A stretch of 46,310 nucleotides of DNA from the NCBI GenBank assembly GCA_964441755.1, contig CAYTVG010000025.1, positions 1 to 46,310 on the forward strand. Direction: 5' to 3'. Positions within the stretch are counted from its first letter, which is position 1, and the number at the start of each line of letters is the position of its first letter. Shown piece after piece: positions 24,578-32,982 of this stretch. The DNA is from JAUMBM01 sp964441755. GTDB taxonomy: Bacteria > Bacteroidota > Bacteroidia > Chitinophagales > Saprospiraceae. Position numbers and translations under genes: made by a program. Below the pieces are notes generated by a model. The model had not been told where the DNA came from, searched no databases, and worked only from the letters and a program-made list of their open reading frames with translations.

Positions 24578-27031
24578 TCAGCGCCTGTTTTTCAGCTCCT
24601 GCAAATAGCGTTCCAGCTCCATCTCATCGTAGATGAGTACTTCACGCGCCTTGGACCCGTCACTGGGACCCACAATACCCATGCCCTCGAGCTGGTCCAT
24701 AATTCTTCCTGCCCGATTGTAGCCTAGTTTCATGCGGCGCTGGATCATGGAGGTAGATCCGTGCTGCTGCTGCACAATCAGCCGCGCAGCTTCCTCAAAC
24801 ATATCATCGAGATCTGCATAGCTCAGGGACGAACTGCCCTGCATCTCTTCGTCGGCATGGTACTCCGGCAACAAATAAGGCTCCGGGTAGCCCTGCTGTT
24901 TGGCGATAAAATCGATCACACGCTCCACTTCAGGCGTATCAATAAACGCCCCCTGTATGCGTACCATTTCCCCGCCAACACTCAGCAGCATGTCGCCCCG
25001 GCCTATCAGCTGATCGGCGCCACCACCATCGAGGATGGTCCGGGAGTCCACCTTAGCCGTAACTTTATAGGCGATTCTGGCAGGAAAGTTAGCCTTGATA
25101 ACCCCTGTAATAATGTTGACAGAGGGGCGTTGCGTGGCAATCACCAGGTGAATACCCACCGCGCGCGCCAGCTGCGCGAGGCGCGCGATGGGTAGTTCGA
25201 CCTCCTTACCAGCCGTCATAATGAGATCCGCAAATTCATCAACGATCAGCACAATAAAAGGCAGGAAGCGATGCCCTTTCAGCGGACTGAGATGCCGCTG
25301 CACAAATTTTTCGTTATACTCTTTGATATTTCGCGTACCCGCCTTTTTGAGCAGATCATAACGCTGATCCATCTCAATACAAAGCGAGTTGAGCGTATGG
25401 ATTACCTTAGTCGTCTCCGTAGTGATAGGCTCTTCCTGCCCCGGCAGAAAAGCGAGGAAGTGGTTGTCGAGCCGCGAGTAGGGAAATAATTCGACCTTTT
25501 TAGGGTCAATCAGCACCAGCTTTACCTGACTGGGATGCTTTTTATACAATAAAGAAATCAGGATAGCATTGATACCTACCGACTTACCCTGGCCCGTAGC
25601 TCCCGCCACCAGCAAGTGGGGCATCTTCGCCAAATCTGCGACAAAAACCTCATTGGAAATTGTTTTTCCCAATGCAACGGGCAGGTCCATCTTAGCCTTC
25701 TTAAACTTGTCGGACATCAGCACCTCCCGCATGGACACCATCTGCTTCTTCTTATTGGGCACCTCGATACCGATGGTACCTTTGCCCGGGATGGGCGCAA
25801 TGATGCGTATCCCCAGCGCGGAGAGGCTGAGTGCGATATCGTCCTCCAGATTTTTGATCTTGGAGATCCGCACACCCGGCGCAGGAATGATCTCGTAAAG
25901 CGTGACCGTTGGTCCTATCGTTGCCCTTATCTTGGTGATTTCAATCTTGTAATTGAGTAAGGTCTCAATAATCTGATTTTTATTGGCCTCGAGCTCTGCC
26001 CTGTCCACTTCAATCTGCTGGTCAGAATAATCATCCAGCAGCGGCGTAACCGGAAATTCGTAGAGGGAAAGATCCAACGTAGGATCGTAAGGCTCTGTGT
26101 GATCGGGATTATCCTGCTGAACAGAAGTAGTCTGCGGGGGTAGAGAAGCTTCGGTCGCCTCCCGCTGAGGCAGGGGTGTAATTTCCAGCTCTGCACCAGC
26201 CGAAGGCCCTGCCTCCGGAGCGGCTGCAGGCTGCTCAAGCTCAATAGATAGTTGGTTACCCTGTGGGCCGGGTTGTAAAACAATCTCTTCCTTTTCGCGG
26301 GGATTGATGATTACCGGATGGAAGGGATCTGCCGGATCTGCTGCCGGCAGTGGACTTGCTGCCTCCGCTGCGGCACCGGCCGGCGGCTGAACCGGGCGGC
26401 GTTTTTTCCGAAACAACTCGCTGAACGACTCAGCGGTATCATCCACCAGCTGATCAAGGGTAAGCGTATTGAAATTTGGATTTCTGCGCCACACAACCAG
26501 TCCGACAACAATGGCCAGCAACAGCACCAACAGCCCCAGCGTACCCAGGAAGGAGCGCAGCCATTCACTGACAGCACTCCCGAAGGCTCCCCCCCAGGGA
26601 AACTCTGCAGCCGGCCCGCTGACAAATTCCAGTAATATCGAAGCGACCAGAATGATAACCACAAAGTAGTTGAGCGTAGGTAAAAAAGAAGCTATGGGCC
26701 GGCGAAACAAGCGGTTGAGCCCAAATTTCCAGCTCAGGTAGATAAACAGCAGCGAGGGAAGGCCAAAAAGCCAGTAGAAAAATAAATTTGAAATGATGGC
26801 TCCCAGGCGTCCCAGCCAGTTTTCCATATCCATACCACTCTCCAGCAATAAGCGCCAGGAAAAGCGCAGCACCCTGTCCTGGTCCATTCGCCAGGTAAAA
26901 AGGTAAGAACTGAAAGCGATGAACAGATAAATGGAAATAAATAAAAACAGAACCCCCAGCAGTTTGGGAATTCGCTCATCGTCGAGGCCAATCTTTAGGG
27001 ATAATTGACTAGTTTTCTTCTTCTTTGCCAT
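24578..27031 (-). CDS. ftsK: DNA translocase FtsK
   Basis: An 817-residue FtsK/SpoIIIE ATPase that pumps DNA at the division septum and aids dimer resolution. Four membrane helices lie at about 23-42, 80-102, 122-139 and 161-181. An acidic, proline-rich linker (about 195-335) follows, then the motor with Walker A GATGQGKS (477-484) and Walker B VLIVDEF (594-600), the IATQRPSVNIITGVIKANFP segment, and a C-terminal winged-helix gamma domain (about 735-805, TSMIQRRMKLGYNRAGRIMD) that reads KOPS-like DNA signals. Complete, with the usual Bacteroidota layout. Copy B of the palindromic element lies in its upstream region. Confidence 0.95.
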   Translation of the reverse strand: MAKKKKTSQLSLKIGLDDERIPKLLGVLFLFISIYLFIAFSSYLFTWRMDQDRVLRFSWRLLLESGMDMENWLGRLGAIISNLFFYWLFGLPSLLFIYLSWKFGLNRLFRRPIASFLPTLNYFVVIILVASILLEFVSGPAAEFPWGGAFGSAVSEWLRSFLGTLGLLVLLLAIVVGLVVWRRNPNFNTLTLDQLVDDTAESFSELFRKKRRPVQPPAGAAAEAASPLPAADPADPFHPVIINPREKEEIVLQPGPQGNQLSIELEQPAAAPEAGPSAGAELEITPLPQREATEASLPPQTTSVQQDNPDHTEPYDPTLDLSLYEFPVTPLLDDYSDQQIEVDRAELEANKNQIIETLLNYKIEITKIRATIGPTVTLYEIIPAPGVRISKIKNLEDDIALSLSALGIRIIAPIPGKGTIGIEVPNKKKQMVSMREVLMSDKFKKAKMDLPVALGKTISNEVFVADLAKMPHLLVAGATGQGKSVGINAILISLLYKKHPSQVKLVLIDPKKVELFPYSRLDNHFLAFLPGQEEPITTETTKVIHTLNSLCIEMDQRYDLLKKAGTRNIKEYNEKFVQRHLSPLKGHRFLPFIVLIVDEFADLIMTAGKEVELPIARLAQLARAVGIHLVIATQRPSVNIITGVIKANFPARIAYKVTAKVDSRTILDGGGADQLIGRGDMLLSVGGEMVRIQGAFIDTPEVERVIDFIAKQQGYPEPYLLPEYHADEEMQGSSSLSYADLDDMFEEAARLIVQQQHGSTSMIQRRMKLGYNRAGRIMDQLEGMGIVGPSDGSKAREVLIYDEMELERYLQELKNRR

Positions 27032-27087
27032 AAGTTGCTGATTGGAATCCTCCCGCTGTTCTCTTGTCCGGGTTTTGTAACGGGTGC

Positions 27088-27220
27088 TGAGTGCGTATAC
27101 AGGACTTTCTCACCGGCGGCTGTTTTCACCTTTTTGCAGTCGGGTAGCACCCGCTACATACCTTCAAAAACGTGAAAACTACTTGCTTTTGGTCCCCGGC
27201 AGAAATCTCCTGACACGCTC
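27088..27220. repeat. Palindromic interspersed element, copy B
   Basis: Same structure and orientation as the element at 11404-11556: left part CGTATACAGGACTTTCTCAC then CGGCGG, right part CCCCGGCAGAAATCTCCTGA then CACGCTC, imperfectly inverted to each other, with a central hairpin (GTAGC/GCTAC, about 27144-27157). It lies 57 bp upstream of the ftsK start and 76 bp after the stop of the beta-lactamase-like gene. Loop sequences differ between copies while paired parts are kept, which hints at selection on structure. Confidence 0.65.
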
Positions 27221-27296
27221 CAAGGATGCAAAATTAAGCTTATGCATCCATTAACGCTAGAAATAGCGGTCCGAGTTTCTAACATTCGCTTTTTCC

Positions 27297-28574
27297 TTAC
27301 CTCAATTCACTAAATTTTGTCAGCCGAGGTCTAAATTCTCTGGGGCGCTGCCTCTCGTATTCGTACACCAGTCGTCCCAACTGTCCAAAGAAGGGAAGCC
27401 CTATCGTTTCATATTCGTACTGTCCATCGTTGAAGATACCATTCTCATTGACAAGTATGGTTGCCGCCATCACAAATTCTATGCCCGCTTCAAAATCAAC
27501 TACGTAGGCAACATCCGTCAAAAACCCGTATGCCCAGCCAACCTTGTTGAAAACCCGGATATGCCGGGGGATCTCGTACGTGCTGTCCCGATCACCAAAC
27601 ATCCAGAATTTCACATAATTATCGGGCTTATCGCTATAGTTGGGATAATCGCTTTCCCGGGGAAGTTCCGACATTGCCCGGTACAAGAAACGATAATCAT
27701 CAGCAGACAAATCGAAGCGCTCGGCCGGTGACCAGGCCTCCGGAAACACCACCCTCAGCAGCATATCGTGCAAGTTGGACAACGAGATGTAATTTCGCCC
27801 GCTAAAATCGAAAGGCTGGCTTATAAGTTGTTCATTAGCATCGATATAGCCAACACCCAGCCGTTGATTATCGACCCTGACAGAACCCCTGTAGCTACTG
27901 TATACCTCCTCCTGCTGATACAGAATACTATCGCCCCGATATGCCTCGAAAGAGTTGGTATAGCGATTGCTGAGGCTGTCAAAACCGGGTGCAGCCAGCC
28001 GGTGCAGCAGTCGACACTGGTCCAGCCCCTTCTCCTGTAGTAAATCATTGAACGCACGCTGCCCCAAAAATTCATACAGCCTGTTGTGCGCATCATTATC
28101 ACTTACAATGAATATTTTGCGAATCAGATGCGCTATGCTCGGCCGGCCGTCTGCGGCCGAGCTATCGGCCGTAAAGGCCGTCTGCGGGGCGTGGCCGGCG
28201 CCCCAGCGCACGGGCGTATTTTTATCAAAACCTGCCAGGCCGAGGCGATTGATTTTTTCGAGCGCCGCAAAGGCGGCCGCCATTTTGACGGTACTGGCCG
28301 GGTAAAAATACTCCTGCCCGCCTACCCCCCAGCGATATGTGCGAAAGGAAGGCAGATTGTCCGCATCGCGGTCAATCTGCGTATACAGAACCTGCAGTTT
28401 GTAACGCTCCGGCTGCCCGGCCCATGGGCCGAGCGCCTCCCCTCCCCTGTTGGCCGCAATGAGTTGCGCCAGCAAATCATCGCCGGCCTGCTGTGCCTGC
28501 AGCTGCAGGCACAGCAGCAGGCCAAGCGCCAGGAGACTTTTTACAAAAAGCTTATTCACTGATTGTCCAACCAT
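27297..28574 (-). CDS. Class A beta-lactamase-like serine hydrolase, exported
   Basis: 425 residues with a signal peptide ending LQLQAQ (about 28). It belongs to the beta-lactamase2/penicillin-binding fold: SxxK as Ser94-Thr-Val-Lys97 in FYPASTVKM, SDN at 158-160 (IVSDNDAHNRL), and KVG at 344-346 (FNKVGWAYG) in place of KTG. At 425 residues it is well above a typical class A beta-lactamase (about 290), with an insertion between SDN and KVG. I see no clear Glu166 equivalent, so beta-lactam hydrolysis is uncertain; a periplasmic esterase or peptidase role is also possible. Confidence 0.8.
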   Translation of the reverse strand: MVGQSVNKLFVKSLLALGLLLCLQLQAQQAGDDLLAQLIAANRGGEALGPWAGQPERYKLQVLYTQIDRDADNLPSFRTYRWGVGGQEYFYPASTVKMAAAFAALEKINRLGLAGFDKNTPVRWGAGHAPQTAFTADSSAADGRPSIAHLIRKIFIVSDNDAHNRLYEFLGQRAFNDLLQEKGLDQCRLLHRLAAPGFDSLSNRYTNSFEAYRGDSILYQQEEVYSSYRGSVRVDNQRLGVGYIDANEQLISQPFDFSGRNYISLSNLHDMLLRVVFPEAWSPAERFDLSADDYRFLYRAMSELPRESDYPNYSDKPDNYVKFWMFGDRDSTYEIPRHIRVFNKVGWAYGFLTDVAYVVDFEAGIEFVMAATILVNENGIFNDGQYEYETIGLPFFGQLGRLVYEYERQRPREFRPRLTKFSELR

Positions 28575-28641
28575 TACATCTATAATTTAGTGCGATAAAG
28601 ATAATGAAAAAGCACCACTGCCAGGCAGCCAAAAGTTATGG

Positions 28642-28672
28642 TTGCTTCTATTGCCAAATGACTGTACCTTTG
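28642..28672 (+). promoter_or_regulatory. Promoter of the metal-related cassette
   Basis: TTG (28642-28644), a 20-nt spacer and TACCTTTG (28665-28672), a perfect Bacteroidota -7 element, 19 nt before the GTG start of the next gene. Confidence 0.6.
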
Positions 28673-28691
28673 TCTCATAAATATTTCCTTC

Positions 28692-29174
28692 GTGAAAAAA
28701 TGGAAAACAAGGCTTACCCTCTATCTGCTGCTGCCGGCCATCCTGCTGGCCAGTACGGGTATGTCCCTGCATTCCATCTACTGTCTGTGTAAAGGTGAGC
28801 GCTTCGTAAGCCTTATCAGCCCGCCGGAGGCCTGTGCCAGTGAGCATGCAGATGGAGGGCTTTCTGTGGCCAAAAAGGCCTGCTGCCGCGTCGGCGCAGG
28901 CTTTACGCCCGACAAGCCCCGCAAGCCGGATGGCTTTCACAAACAATGCTGCACCCAGCAGCAACATGTTTTCCTAAAGATCCCCACACAGTCCTTCACG
29001 GAATCGGTTGTGTTTGGCCTGCTGTCGCCTGCGCTGCCACTGCCTCATTGGGCCTGCGTGCAACTGCCGCCGGCTATGCCCCAGGCTGCCTGCGTGCAGG
29101 TTTTTTACCCGCCGCCGCCCACCCTGCCGGGGGGCAGCGCCTGGCTGCCTTTCGCGCAGTCTTTTCTGTGTTAA
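28692..29174 (+). CDS. HYC_CC_PP-like cysteine-rich exported protein
   Basis: 160 residues starting with GTG, with a signal peptide (MKKWKTRLTLYLLLPAILLA). The mature part contains SLHSIYCLCKGE (25-36), CC at 64-65 and 86-87, and a PPPP stretch near 140, which fits the HYC_CC_PP family known from Bacteroidota, where such genes often precede TonB receptors. At least ten cysteines and a few histidines suggest metal binding, probably copper or another soft metal, in the periplasm or at the outer membrane. The ATG codons further in would remove the signal peptide. Family assignment is by motif recognition only. Confidence 0.65.
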   Translation: MKKWKTRLTLYLLLPAILLASTGMSLHSIYCLCKGERFVSLISPPEACASEHADGGLSVAKKACCRVGAGFTPDKPRKPDGFHKQCCTQQQHVFLKIPTQSFTESVVFGLLSPALPLPHWACVQLPPAMPQAACVQVFYPPPPTLPGGSAWLPFAQSFLC

Positions 29175-29194
29175 AAATGTAGGACGCCTCAGGG

Positions 29195-29222
29195 CGCCAG
29201 AGCAGTCGCCGACTGCCTGGCG
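29195..29222 (+). other. Intercistronic hairpin
   Basis: GCAGTCG/CGACTGC with a 1-nt nominal loop, extended by CGCCA/TGGCG, between the HYC_CC_PP-like gene and the TonB receptor. There is no T-run, so it may process or stabilise the transcript rather than terminate it. Confidence 0.5.
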
Positions 29223-29286
29223 GTCAGCTTTATCAGGCCTATGACCTGTATTGCTCCTTCATTCTTAACATCAAGCTACGTTCTCC

Positions 29287-31569
29287 ATGAACACTATTGT
29301 ATACCTGCAGGCATCAGCCCGGCTCCGCCGGCTGCTGAAGGACTGTCTTACTGTATTTATTTTTCTTCCTTTTACCTTACTGCCACTGACGGCTCAGCAA
29401 GCGCTGACCGGCAAAATTACGGGTGCTGACGGCGGCTCGCTGCCGGGTGCCACTGTGCAGTGGCTGGGCGGCGGCGGTGTGGTTGCCGACCTGGACGGCC
29501 TTTTCTCCCTGCCACGCATGAGCACTGATCGGCAGCTGGTGGCCAGCTTTGTCGGTTATCTGTCGGACACCATAGCGGTAGCACCCACAGAGCAGTATCT
29601 GGCCATCACCCTCCGGGAGGCGGCCAGCCTGGCAACCGTGGAAGTAAGCGCGCGAAGGCGCGACAGCTATACTTCCCTCATTGAAACACGGCAGGTTGAG
29701 CATGTAAGCAGCAAGGAGTTGCTGAAAGCTCCCTGCTGCAGTCTGGGCGAAAGCTTCGAGTCCAATGCCAGTATCGATGCCACCTACAGCGATCCGCTCA
29801 CGGGCGTCCGCGAGATACAAATGCTGGGGCTGCGCGGCCTGTATACCCAGTTGCTTATGGAAAAAAGGCCTACCATGACGGGCCTCGCCACGCCTTACGG
29901 CATGGATCTCATCCCGGGCCCTTGGGTCGAAAGCATACAGATTAGCAAAGGAGCTGCTTCGGTGCAGCCCGGCGCTGGCAGCCTCACTGGCCAGATCAAT
30001 ACGGAGCTCATCAAGCCCATGACGGGCAAATCTTTTTATCTCAATCTTTTTGGCTCTACCATGGGCCGGGCCGAAGCCAATGCTTACCTCAACCATAAAA
30101 TCAATGAGCGCTGGAGTACCGGCCTGCTGCTTCACAGCAGCCTGCAGGACAATGCGCACGATGGCGATCGGGATGGTTTTCAGGACATGCCCAACCGCGA
30201 AACAATGGTTGGACTCTACCGGCTGATGTATGTGGGCGAAAAAATTGAGTCTCAGTTTAATGTGCTCGCTGCCGGCGACCGCCGCGAGGCGGGCCAGCAT
30301 CACATCCACGATCACGGACAAGTGGTTTTCGACGAGTTGTACCGCATCAATCAGGCAACTCGGAATGTAGAGGTGTTTGGCAAATTTGCCTACAAAGGGT
30401 TTCGGCAACCCTATCAGTCCATGGGACTGATCGTCAGTTCCGCTTTTCGCGGGCTGGACAACAACTATGGCCGCGGTATCCACCAGGGGCACCAGCAGAC
30501 CTACTATGCCAACCTGATGTATGCTACTTTGCTGGGCAACAGTAACCACCAGTTTTCGACGGGTGCCAGCTTCCAGTACGACCATATTCACGAATCGCTG
30601 AATATGCTGAATGCCGACAGACTCGAGCGGACAGCCGGGCTACAGGCCGAGTATACCTACTCCTACCAGCGCAGTCAGCACGGAAAGCGCTCCATTGACA
30701 ACCTGACAACCATCACGGCGCTGCGGATCGATCACCACAGCCTGGGTGGCTTGCAGCTCGTCCCCCGGGTCAATGTCAAAATAGGTTTTTCTGACCGCAA
30801 CGCGCTGCGGCTGGCGGCGGGTCGCGGCTGGCGCTCACCCAATGTGCTGGTCGAAAACCTGAGCTGGCTGGCCTCCAGTCGCCAGGTGGTCATAGAAGAG
30901 CGTCCGCAACTGGAGACTGCCTGGAATATGGGCGTTAGCTATACCCAGGAGTTGATGGTCAACTGGCGGGATATGGCGATTGTCGCAGAAGCTTACCGGA
31001 CGGCTTTCCAGCAGCAGATTGTCGTTGATCTCGAGCAGGATGCGGGTCATCTGTACTTCTACCAACTCGATGGCGCCTCTTTTAGCAACAGCTACCTGCT
31101 GCAATTGTCGTACGAACTGCTGGACAGGTTCAATATCAAACTCGCACACAAATGGATAGATGTGCAGCTTAGCTACCGCGAACGGGGGCTGCGCGAGTTG
31201 CCGATGACCCCGAGGCGGCGGGCATTGGTTGCTATGGACTATACGACACGCAACGAAAAATGGATGGTTAGTGGTACCTATCACTGGACGGGACAACAAC
31301 GGCTGCCCGACCACCATCTCATCCCCGATGACGTATCTGTCTACCAGCCACAGGTCGCCCCGGCTTTCGGGCTCATCAATGCGCAGCTGACCTGGCGAGC
31401 CAATGGCCGGTTTGAAGCCTATACGGGTGTGGAAAATCTTACTGATTTTGTACAGACCAGACCTATCATTGGTGCAGAAGACCCTTTCGGGAGCTACTTT
31501 GATGCTGCGCAGGTCTATGCACCTACTTTCGGACGGCGGTACCACTTGGGGATCCGGTATTCATGGTAA
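29287..31569 (+). CDS. TonB-dependent receptor, probable metal uptake
   Basis: A 760-residue outer-membrane receptor: signal peptide ending LPLTAQ (about 37), short carboxypeptidase-regulatory domain (about 39-112), plug (about 118-242) with a Cys pair in LKAPCCSLGESFE (150-151) and LGLRGLYTQLLMEKRP, then a barrel. A His-rich loop HHIHDHG (338-344) follows AGDRREAGQ. The CC-SLGESFE plug type occurs in Bacteroidota receptors found next to heavy-metal-associated (HMA) proteins. The neighbours (Cys-rich exported protein before, secreted HMA protein after) support import or sensing of a metal ion or complex, most likely copper; the metal is inferred. Confidence 0.85.
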   Translation: MNTIVYLQASARLRRLLKDCLTVFIFLPFTLLPLTAQQALTGKITGADGGSLPGATVQWLGGGGVVADLDGLFSLPRMSTDRQLVASFVGYLSDTIAVAPTEQYLAITLREAASLATVEVSARRRDSYTSLIETRQVEHVSSKELLKAPCCSLGESFESNASIDATYSDPLTGVREIQMLGLRGLYTQLLMEKRPTMTGLATPYGMDLIPGPWVESIQISKGAASVQPGAGSLTGQINTELIKPMTGKSFYLNLFGSTMGRAEANAYLNHKINERWSTGLLLHSSLQDNAHDGDRDGFQDMPNRETMVGLYRLMYVGEKIESQFNVLAAGDRREAGQHHIHDHGQVVFDELYRINQATRNVEVFGKFAYKGFRQPYQSMGLIVSSAFRGLDNNYGRGIHQGHQQTYYANLMYATLLGNSNHQFSTGASFQYDHIHESLNMLNADRLERTAGLQAEYTYSYQRSQHGKRSIDNLTTITALRIDHHSLGGLQLVPRVNVKIGFSDRNALRLAAGRGWRSPNVLVENLSWLASSRQVVIEERPQLETAWNMGVSYTQELMVNWRDMAIVAEAYRTAFQQQIVVDLEQDAGHLYFYQLDGASFSNSYLLQLSYELLDRFNIKLAHKWIDVQLSYRERGLRELPMTPRRRALVAMDYTTRNEKWMVSGTYHWTGQQRLPDHHLIPDDVSVYQPQVAPAFGLINAQLTWRANGRFEAYTGVENLTDFVQTRPIIGAEDPFGSYFDAAQVYAPTFGRRYHLGIRYSW

Positions 31570-31676
31570 ATTTTCACCCTGCAGCCGGCCGTTAATCTAA
31601 ACAATAACGGTCCTATGCCATGAGTAATCCATCCCTGTTTGAAACATATTTTCATATCATTAAATCATATAACACT

Positions 31677-32060
31677 ATGAGAATCATTTTTTTGTTGGCG
31701 GCATTTCTGTTTTCTGCAACGCTGCACACAGTCGCCGCACAAGGTAGAGCCCCGCAAGGCAAGGCTCAACAGGCATCTTCACAGCAAAAAATTGCTACGG
31801 TAGTTATCCAGACGTCGGCACAGTGCGGTATGTGCAAAAAAGCCATTGAATCCGGCCTCGCTTCGCTGCAGGGCGTTGAGTCTTCTGTTCTCAACCTCTC
31901 CAGCAAGAAAGTTCGGGTGCGCTACTACCGCGACCAGACCAACGCGGATGCAATCCGCCGCAAAATTGCAGCGGTTGGGTACGATGCCGATGCAGTAGCG
32001 GCCGACCCCAAGGCCTATGAGGCGCTGCCGGCCTGCTGCCAAAAAGGCGGGCACGACTAG
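31677..32060 (+). CDS. Secreted HMA-domain (heavy-metal-associated) protein
   Basis: 127 residues. Signal peptide MRIIFLLAAFLFSATLHTVA-AQ, a short Gln/Ala-rich linker, then one HMA domain (about 38-110) with the metal-binding pair Cys50-Gly-Met-Cys53 (TSAQCGMCKKAIESGL), and a C-terminal ACCQKGGHD with further Cys and His. It should bind a soft metal such as Cu(I) outside the cytoplasm, as a carrier or buffer for the TonB receptor just upstream (107-bp gap). A 19-codon longer start at 31620 would spoil the signal peptide, so I use 31677. Confidence 0.85.
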   Translation: MRIIFLLAAFLFSATLHTVAAQGRAPQGKAQQASSQQKIATVVIQTSAQCGMCKKAIESGLASLQGVESSVLNLSSKKVRVRYYRDQTNADAIRRKIAAVGYDADAVAADPKAYEALPACCQKGGHD

Positions 32061-32069
32061 GTAAACTTG

Positions 32070-32106
32070 GCGCAACAGGGCCGCAGGCCTTGTTGCGCTT
32101 TTTTTT
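32070..32106 (+). terminator. Terminator of the metal-related cassette
   Basis: GCGCAACA-G-GGCC paired with GGCC-T-TGTTGCGC and followed by eight T, 10 nt after the HMA gene. Confidence 0.9.
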
Positions 32107-32962
32107 ACCCCCAAAAATTATGCATCTCTGTGCCCACCCGCCGCGCATGCTCCCATTGGGGAAAATGGCCGCACTGCGGCAGGAGCAGTAGCTCTGCCCG
32201 CGGCATGCGCATAGCGCTGGCCTGCGCCAGCTGCCGTGTTGTCTGCCGGGGGTGTAAAACGCGATTGGGAATGAGCATATCGTTGACGCCAAATACGATG
32301 AGGGTCGGCAGTGTTATCTCCTCCAGCCATTCGTGTACAGGCTCCTGCAACATGGACAATACGCAGGTTTTCACCATCCTGCAAAAGTAGCGATAGGCCG
32401 ACGACTGCTCGCGGAGCCTGAGCCTGTCGTCGATCATAAACTGCGCATCGGCCGGGAAGCGATAAAAATTGAGATGGAAGTTCTGCACAATTTGTGATAC
32501 CGGCAACTGCTCCATCAGCCGCAAATCGTATACGCGCTCAAACCACTGGGCTTCGTGCGCGTGAAAGCGCTCGAAGCCGGCCGGACACAACAGCACCAGA
32601 TCGTGAATGCGCGACGGCCACCGACGCGCCAAATGCATGGCAATCTGACCGCCCATACTGTGACCTACAATCGTCGCCTGCCTGATCTGCAGACTGTCCA
32701 TAAATTCGAGTATTACCGCTGCAAAGAAACCCATGCTAAACGGATAGTCGCCGCAACTCGAGGAGCCGTAACCGGGAAGATCAATCGATATACAACGGCG
32801 ATCTTCCTCCAACTCAGCCGAGAGCTTCAGAAAGGCCGCGTGATTGCTGCCTAAGCCGTGAATCATCAATACAACTGAAGCAGCGGAGGGGCCGGTTTCC
32901 CGATAAGCCAGCTGTATACCCGATGGCAGTGTTGTTTTTTGTAATCCGTAAGTAATTGCCAC
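32105..32962 (-). CDS. Alpha/beta hydrolase
   Basis: 285 residues, a single alpha/beta hydrolase domain: HGLGSNH (35-41), nucleophile Ser102 in GHSMGG, Asp228 in GVNDMLIPN, His266 in QCGHFPQWE. The triad has the same residue numbers as in the hydrolase half of the gene at 7189-8511, and the two share long blocks (DLPGYG, PAGFE, LIPNRxLHP), so they are paralogues; this one lacks the NTF2-like domain. No signal peptide is seen, so it should act in the cytoplasm. It starts 20 bp after the MFS transporter gene on the same strand and is probably translated from the same mRNA. Substrate unknown. Confidence 0.85.
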   Translation of the reverse strand: MAITYGLQKTTLPSGIQLAYRETGPSAASVVLMIHGLGSNHAAFLKLSAELEEDRRCISIDLPGYGSSSCGDYPFSMGFFAAVILEFMDSLQIRQATIVGHSMGGQIAMHLARRWPSRIHDLVLLCPAGFERFHAHEAQWFERVYDLRLMEQLPVSQIVQNFHLNFYRFPADAQFMIDDRLRLREQSSAYRYFCRMVKTCVLSMLQEPVHEWLEEITLPTLIVFGVNDMLIPNRVLHPRQTTRQLAQASAMRMPRAELLLLPQCGHFPQWEHARRVGTEMHNFWG

Positions 32963-32982
32963 TTTGGCGCCCGTTTATTTTG

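Noticed and set aside
29377..30591. 404-codon frame antisense to the TonB receptor
   Set aside because: Shadow frame caused by the GC-rich codon pattern of the receptor; no domains, no signal, and fully inside a well-supported gene.
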